22,447 nucleotides of DNA from UBA7985 sp965658725. Its GTDB lineage: Bacteria; Pseudomonadota; Alphaproteobacteria; UBA7985. Shown piece after piece: positions 8,124-15,550 of this stretch. Position 1 is the stretch's first letter. Each line of letters begins with the position of its first letter. The stretch spans positions 1-22,447 of the forward strand of contig CBFHUI010000040.1 of NCBI GenBank assembly GCA_965658725.1, written 5' to 3'. The notes under the pieces are model-generated. The model did not search any database. It was not told the origin of the DNA and was given only the letters and a program-made list of their open reading frames with translations. A program made the translations under genes and the position numbers.

Positions 8124-8858
8124 TCAGGCTATGGCCGGTTCCCAATGGATGTTGATCCGGCGGTTCTGCTTGCCCTTTTTCTCGATCTTGCCCACGCGCA
8201 CGCGGCCAATCTCACGGGTGTTCGCAACGTGCGTGCCGCCGCAAGGCTGGAAGTCTACCGGCGCTGCCTCTGTCCCGATCCGGACCACACGGATCAGGCC
8301 AGATGCATCGCGCGGTGGCGCAACCGACATGGTCCGCACCAGCTCAGGCTGCGCGTCGAGCGCTTCGGCGGTAATGGTCGAGGCGTGAACGTCGTGCCCG
8401 CCCGCAATCAAATCATTCAGCCGCTGTTCCAACGCTTCCTTGTCCGGCGCTTCTTCAAGATCGAAGTCCAATCGCGACTTCTCCGCCCCGATGGATCCGC
8501 CCGTCACGCCAGCATCAATGCTGGCGCAGAGCAAGTGCAGGCTGGTGTGCATGGCCATGTGAGCAAAGCGACGGTCCCAGTCGAGCACCGCTTCCACGCT
8601 ATCCCCCACCCCAAGGCCTTCGACCGCACCATCGCTCGGCAGCAGGACCAGCGCGTCGCCTTCGCCCTTGATGCATGTCCCAATGGCGATGCTGCGCCCG
8701 TCGGCGAGGCGCAGTTGTCCGCTATCACCCGGCTGGCCGCCGCCGGTGGCGTAGAACACGCTGCGGTCCAGCACGATCCCACCTTCCGCCGTAACCGCGA
8801 CAACGCGCGCTTCACAGGATTTCAGATAGGCGTCGGTCAGAAACAGTTTCTCAGTCAT
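8124..8858 (-). CDS. AlaX-like alanyl-tRNA editing protein
   Basis: The 244-residue protein matches the free-standing form of the AlaRS editing domain, which hydrolyses Ser or Gly wrongly attached to tRNA-Ala. The AlaX motif GGGQPGDSG is at 39-47. The zinc ligands are visible as H104-x3-H108 (MHTSLHLL) and C206-x3-H210 (CGGTH). The C-terminal part ends in a basic KIEKKGKQNRRINI segment. The frame is open further upstream to 9107, but that extension lies wholly inside thiD and is not protein-like, so I place the start at the ATG at 8858, directly before TEKLFL. This start overlaps the thiD stop by 8 bases, suggesting coupled translation. Whether it edits Ser-tRNA-Ala specifically, or acts on other misacylated tRNAs, cannot be read from sequence. 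Confidence 0.9.
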   Translation of the reverse strand: MTEKLFLTDAYLKSCEARVVAVTAEGGIVLDRSVFYATGGGQPGDSGQLRLADGRSIAIGTCIKGEGDALVLLPSDGAVEGLGVGDSVEAVLDWDRRFAHMAMHTSLHLLCASIDAGVTGGSIGAEKSRLDFDLEEAPDKEALEQRLNDLIAGGHDVHASTITAEALDAQPELVRTMSVAPPRDASGLIRVVRIGTEAAPVDFQPCGGTHVANTREIGRVRVGKIEKKGKQNRRINIHWEPAIA

Positions 8859-9690
8859 CGTCAAACTCTCCGTCAAACCAGTCGTCCTGCGCGTCGGCGC
8901 GCTGCAGGGGGTGGGCATGGTTGATGGGGCCGTGACCCTGCCCGTAACCCGGTGCCAAGCGGATTGCGCGGTCAACGTAAGCCACCGCACGCTCGACCGA
9001 GCGCTGCAAAGTAAGCTGCTGCGCCAAACCGGCCGCGATTGCGCTGGCCAGCGTGCAGCCGGTTCCGTGGGTGTGCGGCGTGTCAAGCCGCTCCCGGCCC
9101 AGCCCAATCAAGCTCGCGCCGGCGTCGCTGACCAGCAGGTCGGTCATCGCCGCACCGTCCAGATGCCCGCCTTTCATCAAAACCGCCTTGGCCCCCATGG
9201 CCAAGAGCCGTTCGCCCACAGCTTGAAGGTCCGCTGCGCTCTTGATCGTCATGCCGGTCAGCGCCTCCGCTTCGGGGACGTTGGGGGTGAGCAGGCTGGC
9301 GCGGGGGAGCAGCAGCTCGACCAGCGCGGCTTGCGCTTCGGGTTGCAACAGCGCCGCACCGCCCTTGGCCCGCATGACGGGGTCAACGACCACAGGCGCG
9401 TCGCACCCTTCCAGCGCGCGCACAACTGTTTCGATCACCGAAGGACTGTGTAGCATCCCGGTCTTGATGGCATCCGCGCCGAGATCGCTCAGCACCACGT
9501 CGATCTGGCGCGTAATGAAGGCTTCGGACACACCGTGAATGTCGTGCACGCCCTGCGTGTTCTGCGCGGTCAAAGCCGTTATGGCCGTCATGGCAAAGCC
9601 GCCCAACGCCGTCACGGATTTGATGTCGGCCTGAATGCCTGCACCGCCGCCACTGTCCGACCCGGCAATAATCAGCACGCGTCCTTTCAC
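8851..9690 (-). CDS. thiD: Hydroxymethylpyrimidine/phosphomethylpyrimidine kinase
   Basis: ThiD phosphorylates HMP and then HMP-phosphate to HMP-pyrophosphate, the pyrimidine half of thiamine. The 279-residue protein starts KGRVLIIAGSDSGGGAGIQ, the ribokinase-fold substrate-binding motif. It ends with the anion-hole motif HGTGCTLASAIAAG at 208-221, with Cys212 matching the family's conserved cysteine. I chose the GTG at 9690 because a perfect AAGGAGG ribosome site lies 9 bases upstream. A longer reading from 9780 would overlap glmM by 56 bases and add about 30 residues unlike the family. The C-terminus carries an acidic tail (WFDGEFDDD). The gene lies 34 bases after glmM and overlaps the alaX-like gene by 8 bases. 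No other thiamine gene is in the window, so it may serve salvage as well as synthesis. Confidence 0.95.
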   Translation of the reverse strand: MKGRVLIIAGSDSGGGAGIQADIKSVTALGGFAMTAITALTAQNTQGVHDIHGVSEAFITRQIDVVLSDLGADAIKTGMLHSPSVIETVVRALEGCDAPVVVDPVMRAKGGAALLQPEAQAALVELLLPRASLLTPNVPEAEALTGMTIKSAADLQAVGERLLAMGAKAVLMKGGHLDGAAMTDLLVSDAGASLIGLGRERLDTPHTHGTGCTLASAIAAGLAQQLTLQRSVERAVAYVDRAIRLAPGYGQGHGPINHAHPLQRADAQDDWFDGEFDDD

Positions 9691-9699
9691 GGCGCTCCC

Positions 9700-9706
9700 C
9701 CTCCTT
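9700..9706 (-). promoter_or_regulatory. Ribosome binding site that fixes the thiD GTG start
   Basis: The minus strand reads AAGGAGG here, a perfect complement to the 16S rRNA 3' end. It is followed by 9 bases and then GTG at 9690. It decides the start of thiD in favour of GTG over an upstream in-frame ATG that lies inside glmM. Confidence 0.85.
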
Positions 9707-9724
9707 GTTAGAAACTCTGATGGA

Positions 9725-11083
9725 TCAGGCTGCTGAGGCCCGTACCACGTCACAAATGCGGTCAACGGCGCGTTCGACAACCTTGGCGTTGTCGCCCTCT
9801 GCCATGACCCGCACCAGCGGTTCGGTGCCGGACTTGCGGATCACCAGACGGCCGCTGTCGCCAAACTCCGCTTCGACTTCTGCGATGATGTCTTTGACCG
9901 GCTTGGTCTCCAGCGGGTTTGCGCCTTCGAACCGGACGTTCTTGAGCAGTTGTGGGACAGGCTTGAAGAGGTTCAGCACCTCGCTCGCCTTACGCTGCTG
10001 CCGCACCATCACGCTGAGCACCTGCAAGGCCGCGACCATTCCGTCGCCGGTGGTGGCATAGTCTGACAGGATCATATGCCCCGACTGCTCCCCACCCACG
10101 TTCCAGCCCAAGGTCTTCATTCGCTCGAGCACAAAGCGATCGCCGACTTTGGTGCGCTCCATCCGCATGCCGTTGGCTTCGAGGAAGCGTTCCAGCCCGA
10201 GATTCGACATGACCGTTGTCACCAAGCCCTCGCCGCGCAGCCGCCCAGATTGCTGCATGGTCTGAGTGATCAGCGCCATGATCTGGTCGCCATCGATGAC
10301 CCGCCCCTGCTCATCCACCACAATCAGTCGATCAGCGTCGCCATCGAGCGCGAGGCCAATGTCAGCGCCCGTTTCAAGAACTTTGAGCCGGAGTGCCTTT
10401 GGCGCGGTTGCGCCACTGTCCAAGTTGATGTTCAGCCCATTAGGCTCAACGGCGTGCTCCACGACATCCGCGCCCAGCTCGTAAAGAATGCGCGGCGCAA
10501 TCCGGTAGGCGGCCCCGTGCGCGCAGTCCACCGCGACTTTCAGCCCGTCGAGCCGCAGGTCCGTGGGGAAGGATGCCTTTACCAGTTCCATGTAGCGGCC
10601 GGCTGCGCCGTCCAGTCGCCGAACCCGACCCAGCTGGTCCGGCGGTGCCAGCGCAAACCCGGGGCCTTCCTGCCCCATGCGCTCGACAAGCGCCTCGATC
10701 TCCGCTTCGACCTCGTCCGAAAGCTTGTACCCCTGCGCACCGAACAGCTTGATGCCGTTGTCGTGGAAAGGATTGTGAGAGGCGGACAGCATGACGCCCA
10801 AATCGGCCCGCATCGACAGCGTCAGCGCCGCAACAGCCGGCGTTGGCATAGGACCAAGCAGCAGCACGTCCCAGCCCGCGCTGGTAAAGCCCGAAACCAT
10901 CGCGGGTTCGAGCTGGTAGCCCGACAGTCGTGTGTCTTTGGCGATCAGCACGGTGGGCCGATGTGTCAGCTTGGCGCGAAAGATGTGCCCAGCAGCCACC
11001 GCGACGTCCATTGCGATCTGGCTGGTCATGGGGTGTGCATTTACCGTGCCGCGAATGCCATCAGTGCCGAAGAGTTTGGCCAT
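9725..11083 (-). CDS. glmM: Phosphoglucosamine mutase
   Basis: GlmM converts glucosamine-6-phosphate to glucosamine-1-phosphate, feeding UDP-GlcNAc for peptidoglycan and LPS. The 452-residue protein has the normal length and all four domain signatures. KLFGTDGIRG is at 3-12, the phosphoserine loop SASHNP is at 100-105 with Ser102 as the phosphorylated residue, and the magnesium loop DGDADR is at 247-252. The sugar-binding GGEQSGH is at 330-336 and the phosphate-binding RKSGTEPLVRVM at 416-427. A GAGAAA site precedes the ATG. It lies 18 bases downstream of gloB and 34 bases before thiD on the same strand. In many bacteria glmM follows folP or ftsH; that arrangement is not seen here. Confidence 0.98.
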   Translation of the reverse strand: MAKLFGTDGIRGTVNAHPMTSQIAMDVAVAAGHIFRAKLTHRPTVLIAKDTRLSGYQLEPAMVSGFTSAGWDVLLLGPMPTPAVAALTLSMRADLGVMLSASHNPFHDNGIKLFGAQGYKLSDEVEAEIEALVERMGQEGPGFALAPPDQLGRVRRLDGAAGRYMELVKASFPTDLRLDGLKVAVDCAHGAAYRIAPRILYELGADVVEHAVEPNGLNINLDSGATAPKALRLKVLETGADIGLALDGDADRLIVVDEQGRVIDGDQIMALITQTMQQSGRLRGEGLVTTVMSNLGLERFLEANGMRMERTKVGDRFVLERMKTLGWNVGGEQSGHMILSDYATTGDGMVAALQVLSVMVRQQRKASEVLNLFKPVPQLLKNVRFEGANPLETKPVKDIIAEVEAEFGDSGRLVIRKSGTEPLVRVMAEGDNAKVVERAVDRICDVVRASAA

Positions 11084-11101
11084 ACTGTTTCTCGATTTGC
11101 C

Positions 11102-11869
11102 TTAGAAGTTGTCTTTGCCGGAACGGATGTGCGCGAGGAATTCCACACCTTCCCGCCCCTTAAAACCATGATTTTCAGCAAAAATTGGGTCATCGGCGCG
11201 CAAAAAAGGATTAATTTTCTTCTCAAGCCCCAGATTGGCCGGGATCGTCGGCATGTCCTCGGAACGCAGCATGGCAACAATCCCCGCATAGCGCTGAAGC
11301 TCAGCGTTCTGTCCGTCGATCGACAAGGCAAAAGCGACGTTGGCAGCGGTGTATTCATGCCCGCAATAAACCCGCGTGCCGTCGGGTAGGTCGCGCAGCT
11401 TTTGCAAGCCGGGCCACATGTCCGCCGCTGTGCCTTCGAAGAACCGTCCGCAGCCGACACTGAACAGAGCATCACCAGAGAACAGCGCCTGCGCGCCCTC
11501 AGCGAAAAAGGTGACGTGCCCGGCCGTGTGGCCATAGACGCCGATCACCCGAAAGGTCTCTTCACCAAATGCCACGATCTCTCCATCCTGAACACTCTGG
11601 TCCAGCCCCGGGATCGCGCTGCTGTCCCCGCCCGGTCCAATCACAGTCGCACCCGTCGCAGCCTTCAGCGTTTTCACGCCTGCGGTGTGGTCGCCGTGGT
11701 GGTGGGTGATCAGGATGGTATCCAGCGTCCAATCCAGCTCCTCCAGCCGGGCCAGCACGGGCGCTGCTTCACCGGGATCGACGCAGAGCACCTTGCCTGA
11801 GCTGCTTTCCCGGGCAAGGTAGACGTAGTTGTCCGAAAGAATGGGGACGATTTCGATATCAAGGCTCAT
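11102..11869 (-). CDS. gloB: Hydroxyacylglutathione hydrolase (glyoxalase II)
   Basis: GloB hydrolyses S-lactoylglutathione to lactate and glutathione, the second step of methylglyoxal detoxification, in the cytoplasm. The 255-residue protein is a metallo-beta-lactamase-fold enzyme. The binuclear metal motif THHHGDH is at 55-61, and further ligands lie in GHTAGH (113-118, His114), SGDALFSVGCGRFFEG (131-146, Asp133) and CGHEYTAAN (169-177, His171). The C-terminal substrate-binding domain with NPFLRADDP is present. An AAAGG site lies 8 bases before the ATG. It begins the long minus-strand run and diverges from the methyltransferase-like gene across 85 bases. The nearby ChaC gene also deals with glutathione, but there is no direct linkage. 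Confidence 0.97.
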   Translation of the reverse strand: MSLDIEIVPILSDNYVYLARESSSGKVLCVDPGEAAPVLARLEELDWTLDTILITHHHGDHTAGVKTLKAATGATVIGPGGDSSAIPGLDQSVQDGEIVAFGEETFRVIGVYGHTAGHVTFFAEGAQALFSGDALFSVGCGRFFEGTAADMWPGLQKLRDLPDGTRVYCGHEYTAANVAFALSIDGQNAELQRYAGIVAMLRSEDMPTIPANLGLEKKINPFLRADDPIFAENHGFKGREGVEFLAHIRSGKDNF

Positions 11870-11954
11870 GCTAACGCCTTTCGTGTCGGGTCAGGAATGG
11901 TTAAGTCAGGTTTAGCCGACCAAGCCCCACCTCGCCATCCCGCTTCGTGAGTTT

Positions 11955-12680
11955 ATGGATATTGCCGCACCGGATCTGCTGAATTTCTACGCCGCGCCGC
12001 TTGGTCAGCACGCAGCCAAGGTGCTGGGCGCGCGAATTGCGGGATGGTGGCCGGATCTTTCGGGGCAGAGGGTGCTGACTGCGGGCTACGGGACGCCGCT
12101 TGAGCCCGCGCTGCTGCCGCTGACGCCGCTGTCACTGTGCCACTTCATCCCCGCGCGCCTTGCGGACGTTGCTTCGGTTGCCGGTGGCGGGCGAGAAGTG
12201 CTGACCGACGACACGCTGATGCCGCTGGACAGCGAAGTCATGGACCGCGTGATCCTGCTCCACCGCCTTGAACACGCGCGCCGGCAGGATCGGACCTTTC
12301 GCGAGGTCTGGCGCGTGCTCAAGCCTGGCGGGCGGCTGATCGTGGTGGTGCCCTCGGCTTTTGGCCTGTGGGCCCGGACGCCGACCACGCCGTTTGCCAA
12401 GGGAACAGCCTTTACCGGCCTGCGATTGGCAGCAACGCTCAGCGAACAGCTGTTTGTCCTTGAACGCATGCGAAACGCGCTTTTCTTCCCGCCCCATTCT
12501 GCGTTGAAATGGAGCCGATTGCCGACCGGGGGCGTGCTGATTGCTGAGGCGCAGAAACTTGGCGGACCGGCACACCTTTTACAGTCAGCATCGCCTGCGC
12601 TAAAGCAAAGGCAGACTGCCCAAGAAACCGCCGCCTTCGAGGCGAAGCAGGAGATCCGCAGCCGTGACAACGGACGCTGA
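11955..12680 (+). CDS. Class I SAM methyltransferase-like protein
   Basis: The 241-residue protein has the Methyltransf_11 architecture. A beta strand at motif I (VLTAGYGTP, 39-47) is followed by LPLDSEVMDRVILLHRLEHA near 89-108, and then by the hallmark post-motif LKPGGRLIVVVPS at 122-134. Motif I departs from the usual DxGxGxG: the acidic residue and one glycine are missing. Either S-adenosylmethionine binding is altered, or this belongs to a divergent alphaproteobacterial branch. The substrate is unknown. It is transcribed away from gloB, and its end overlaps the GTG-started chorismate mutase gene by 17 bases. No strong ribosome site precedes the ATG at 11955. Confidence 0.75.
   Translation: MDIAAPDLLNFYAAPLGQHAAKVLGARIAGWWPDLSGQRVLTAGYGTPLEPALLPLTPLSLCHFIPARLADVASVAGGGREVLTDDTLMPLDSEVMDRVILLHRLEHARRQDRTFREVWRVLKPGGRLIVVVPSAFGLWARTPTTPFAKGTAFTGLRLAATLSEQLFVLERMRNALFFPPHSALKWSRLPTGGVLIAEAQKLGGPAHLLQSASPALKQRQTAQETAAFEAKQEIRSRDNGR
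12649..12653 (+). promoter_or_regulatory. Ribosome binding site supporting the chorismate mutase GTG start
   Basis: AGGAG lies 10 bases upstream of GTG at 12664, inside the end of the methyltransferase-like gene. It supports GTG as the chorismate mutase start and coupled translation of the two genes. Confidence 0.65.
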
Positions 12681-13449
12681 CAAGAAACAAGCCGAAGCGG
12701 CTGAGCTGGATAAGCTCCGCGCCGAGATCGACCGGCTGGATCAAGAACTGGTCGAACGCATCCACGCGCGCTCCAAAGTCGCGATGGAAGTGGGTGAGGT
12801 GAAAAAGCGCTATTCGGACAACCCCGTCTTCCTGCGTCCAGGCCGCGAGGCATCCATGCTGCGCCGAGCCGCAGCCAAGCACGGCAACCATCCGTTTCCG
12901 GCAAGCTCCCTGCTGCGCATCTGGCGCGAGATCATTCCGGCGGTCACGTCGCTGGAGGGTGACTTGTCGCTGGCGATTGAGGACGACGCCGACGCCGTTG
13001 CGCGGGAGCATGCGCAGGTTCATTACGCCGTATCGCTGGACCGGGAGACTTTCCCCGACCGTGACGCCGTTGCGGCCGCGGTTCTGTCCGGCAAGCACAC
13101 TCTCGGCATCATCCGCGCCGACATCAACGATCCGCAGTGGTGGCAGCGCATCACGCAGCCGGACAGCACGGGCCGACGGTTGCACGTCATCCTGCAGCTG
13201 CCCTTTATCGACGGTCCTGTGGGCGGTATTCCGCGCGACAAGGCGTGGGTGCTGGCTGCTTTCGCGCCCGAGGCCTCTGGCGACGACATCACGCGGGTGC
13301 TGGTCACAGACGACAACGCACAGCTGAGTTTGCATGAACTCTCGGGCGACAGCAGCGCCATCGCAGACTGGGCTGCGACCAAGGGTTACAGGATGGAACA
13401 GATCCACGTGCTGGGCTTTTATCCCGAAGCCGTGCACTTATCCGCCTGA
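12664..13449 (+). CDS. Chorismate mutase (AroQ-type N-terminal domain) with long C-terminal extension
   Basis: Chorismate mutase rearranges chorismate to prephenate, the branch point toward Phe and Tyr. Residues about 14-95 form the helical AroQ domain, with KLRAEIDRLDQELVERIHAR at 17-36 followed by KVAMEVGEVKKRY. These supply the usual Arg, Asp and Lys active-site residues. A further 160 or so residues follow (about 100-261). This part is not a recognisable prephenate dehydratase or dehydrogenase and carries a conserved-looking WWQRI segment; its role is unclear, perhaps ligand sensing. The start codon is GTG, with AGGAG 10 bases upstream. The gene overlaps the methyltransferase-like gene by 17 bases and lies 51 bases before hisC, followed by tyrC. 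Context strongly supports an aromatic amino-acid role. Confidence 0.88.
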   Translation: MTTDADKKQAEAAELDKLRAEIDRLDQELVERIHARSKVAMEVGEVKKRYSDNPVFLRPGREASMLRRAAAKHGNHPFPASSLLRIWREIIPAVTSLEGDLSLAIEDDADAVAREHAQVHYAVSLDRETFPDRDAVAAAVLSGKHTLGIIRADINDPQWWQRITQPDSTGRRLHVILQLPFIDGPVGGIPRDKAWVLAAFAPEASGDDITRVLVTDDNAQLSLHELSGDSSAIADWAATKGYRMEQIHVLGFYPEAVHLSA

Positions 13450-13500
13450 TCCTCAAGCCGCGCGACCACGCCGACCAGAATTTCACCAGGAGTTGACCCC

Positions 13501-14598
13501 ATGTCATCCGGTTTCGACGTCAAAGACACCATCCTGCAAATCTCCCCTTACGTACCGGGTGAGAGCAAGCTGGACACCGACAACCCTATCCGCCAACTCG
13601 CCGCCAACGAAGCCCCACTGGGTGCATCGCCCAAAGCGATCGAAGCGGCACAGGATTCAGTCGCCCAACTCAACCGCTATCCCGAAGGCGGCGCAGTGGC
13701 CTTGCGCACCAAGCTCGGCGAGCGCTTTGGCTTTCCGGCGGAGCAGCTGATTTGCGGTGCGGGGTCGGACGAGATCATCGCACTGATCTGTCAGGCCTTT
13801 GCCGGCGAAGGCAGCGAAGTGCTGTACTCTCAGCACGGCTTCCTGATGTACAAAATCTCCGCGCTCGCTGCGGGTGCCACGCCCGTTGCTGCGCCCGAAA
13901 CCAACCTGCGCATGGACGTTGACAGCATGATCGACGCCCTAACCGAGCGCACCAAGGTCGTTTTCGTCGCTAACCCGAACAACCCGACCGGTTCCTACTC
14001 CACCAAAGCCGAACTCGAACGCCTGCATGCGGCTTTGCCTAAAGACACGCTGCTGGTGATTGATGCTGCCTATTCGGAGTACGTAGACGCGGACGACTAC
14101 AGCGATGGTTCAGACCTCGTGGCCGCGCACAGCAACGTCGTCATGACGCGCACGTTCTCCAAGCTCTTCGGCCTCGCCGCGCTGCGGATCGGTTGGGCTT
14201 ATGCTTCGGCGGAGGTGATCGACATCCTCAACCGGGTGCGCGGCCCCTTCAACGTCTCAGTTCCGGCACAGGCCGCCGCGACGGCTGCGCTGGACGACTG
14301 GGACTGGGCCATGGACGCCAAGGCATTGAACAACCGGCTGTTGCCCGTTGTCACTCAGCGCCTGCGCGGTATGGGGCTCACTGTTTATGACTCAGTCGGC
14401 AATTTCATCCTGATCGACTTTCAGGATGCAGACCGAGCCAAAGCGGCCGATGCCTTCCTGCGCTCTGAAGGCGTGATTGGGCGCGGGGTGGCCGGGTATG
14501 GCCTGCCGACGTGCTTGCGCATGACCATCGGGACAGAGGAAGACATGGACTTCCTGACCGACGCCCTAACACGCTTTACCGAAAGCACGGATGCATGA
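13501..14598 (+). CDS. hisC: Histidinol-phosphate / aromatic aminotransferase
   Basis: This 365-residue class I/II PLP aminotransferase is of the HisC type. It contains NEAPLG near 36-41, NPNNPTG at 158-164, D188-AAY191 for cofactor contacts, and the PLP lysine K221 in TRTFSKLFGLAALRIGW with Arg229 after it. HisC makes histidinol phosphate from imidazole-acetol phosphate. In alphaproteobacteria the copy beside tyrC also serves, or mainly serves, in Phe/Tyr synthesis. The neighbours (chorismate mutase before, prephenate dehydrogenase after) favour an aromatic role, perhaps a dual one. AGGAG lies 8 bases before the ATG. Its TGA overlaps the tyrC ATG in ATGA. Confidence 0.93.
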   Translation: MSSGFDVKDTILQISPYVPGESKLDTDNPIRQLAANEAPLGASPKAIEAAQDSVAQLNRYPEGGAVALRTKLGERFGFPAEQLICGAGSDEIIALICQAFAGEGSEVLYSQHGFLMYKISALAAGATPVAAPETNLRMDVDSMIDALTERTKVVFVANPNNPTGSYSTKAELERLHAALPKDTLLVIDAAYSEYVDADDYSDGSDLVAAHSNVVMTRTFSKLFGLAALRIGWAYASAEVIDILNRVRGPFNVSVPAQAAATAALDDWDWAMDAKALNNRLLPVVTQRLRGMGLTVYDSVGNFILIDFQDADRAKAADAFLRSEGVIGRGVAGYGLPTCLRMTIGTEEDMDFLTDALTRFTESTDA

Positions 14599-15536
14599 CC
14601 CAAGCCTCACAAGGACCGCTGTTCAACAAAGTGGTCATCATAGGGGTCGGCCTGATCGGCTCCTCGCTGGCGCACAACATCCGCAAGCAGGGTCTTGCGC
14701 GGGAGGTTGTGGGCGTGTCGCGGTCGGCAGAGAACCGGGCCAAGATCCTTGAGCTGGGCCTTGCGCACAGCGTCACAGACGATGCTGCCGCAGCGGTCAA
14801 AGGTGCGGACTGCGTGCTGCTTTGTACCGCCGTCGGGGCCTATGGTCCTTTGTCCGAGCAGATCGCGCCGCACCTTGATCCCGGTTGCATCATCTCAGAC
14901 GTGGGTTCGACCAAGGGCTCGGTGATCGCCGATGTCCTGCCGCATATGCCGGACCACGCCCACTTTGTCCCAGCCCACCCCATCGCAGGGACCGAGCAAT
15001 CCGGTCCGGAAGCGGGTTTCGAAGCGCTGTTCCGTGACCGGTGGGTCATCCTCACCCCCCTGCCCGGCACCCCGCGCGAACCCATCGACAAAATCGGGGC
15101 GCTATGGTCAGCCTGCGGGGCCATGCTGGACGAGATGGATCCGCATCATCACGACCAAGTGCTCGCCATGACCTCTCACTTGCCGCACCTGATCGCCTAC
15201 ACCATCGTGGACACGGCAACGCAGCTCGAAGACGATCTGAAGTCTGAAGTGATCAAATTTTCCGCCTCTGGCTTCCGGGACTTTACGCGGATTGCGGGGT
15301 CGGACCCGACCATGTGGCGGGACGTATTCTTGAACAACCGCGAAGCCGTGCTCGACCTGCTCCAGCGCTTCCAAGAAGATCTGGTGAACATGCAGCGCGC
15401 CATCCGACGCGGCGATGGTGCGTTTCTGTTTGACCGGTTCACCGAGACCCGCGACATCCGCCAGTCCATCGTCGACGCCCGTCAGGCCGGGCAGTTTATC
15501 CCGACCGAAGGCGAAGAAGTCACAAACGAAAACTAA
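14595..15536 (+). CDS. tyrC: Prephenate / arogenate dehydrogenase (cyclohexadienyl dehydrogenase)
   Basis: TyrA/TyrC-type enzymes oxidatively decarboxylate prephenate or arogenate with NAD(P) on the way to tyrosine. The protein is 313 residues. The Rossmann motif GVGLIGSS is at 17-24, SDVGSTKG is at 101-108, and the family motif HPIAGTEQSGPEAG is at 128-141. The C-terminal part is helical and shows no ACT domain. The start is the ATG at 14595, which overlaps the hisC stop in ATGA. A longer reading from 14511 would add 28 residues from within hisC and is unlikely. Whether prephenate or arogenate is preferred, and whether NAD or NADP, cannot be settled by eye. The gene ends 14 bases from the convergent DUF2125 gene. 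Confidence 0.94.
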   Translation: MTQASQGPLFNKVVIIGVGLIGSSLAHNIRKQGLAREVVGVSRSAENRAKILELGLAHSVTDDAAAAVKGADCVLLCTAVGAYGPLSEQIAPHLDPGCIISDVGSTKGSVIADVLPHMPDHAHFVPAHPIAGTEQSGPEAGFEALFRDRWVILTPLPGTPREPIDKIGALWSACGAMLDEMDPHHHDQVLAMTSHLPHLIAYTIVDTATQLEDDLKSEVIKFSASGFRDFTRIAGSDPTMWRDVFLNNREAVLDLLQRFQEDLVNMQRAIRRGDGAFLFDRFTETRDIRQSIVDARQAGQFIPTEGEEVTNEN

Positions 15537-15550
15537 CGCGCAGCTGAGGT

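Noticed and set aside
8859..9107. N-terminal extension of the alaX-like frame
   Set aside because: It lies entirely inside thiD, has no protein-like pattern, and the normal AlaX N-terminus begins at the internal ATG.
10076..11389. A 437-codon plus-strand frame
   Set aside because: It runs antisense across two real genes (glmM and gloB) and the gap between them, which no real gene would do.
12439..13437. A 332-codon minus-strand frame
   Set aside because: It is antisense to the chorismate mutase gene and the end of the methyltransferase-like gene, and lacks any family motif.
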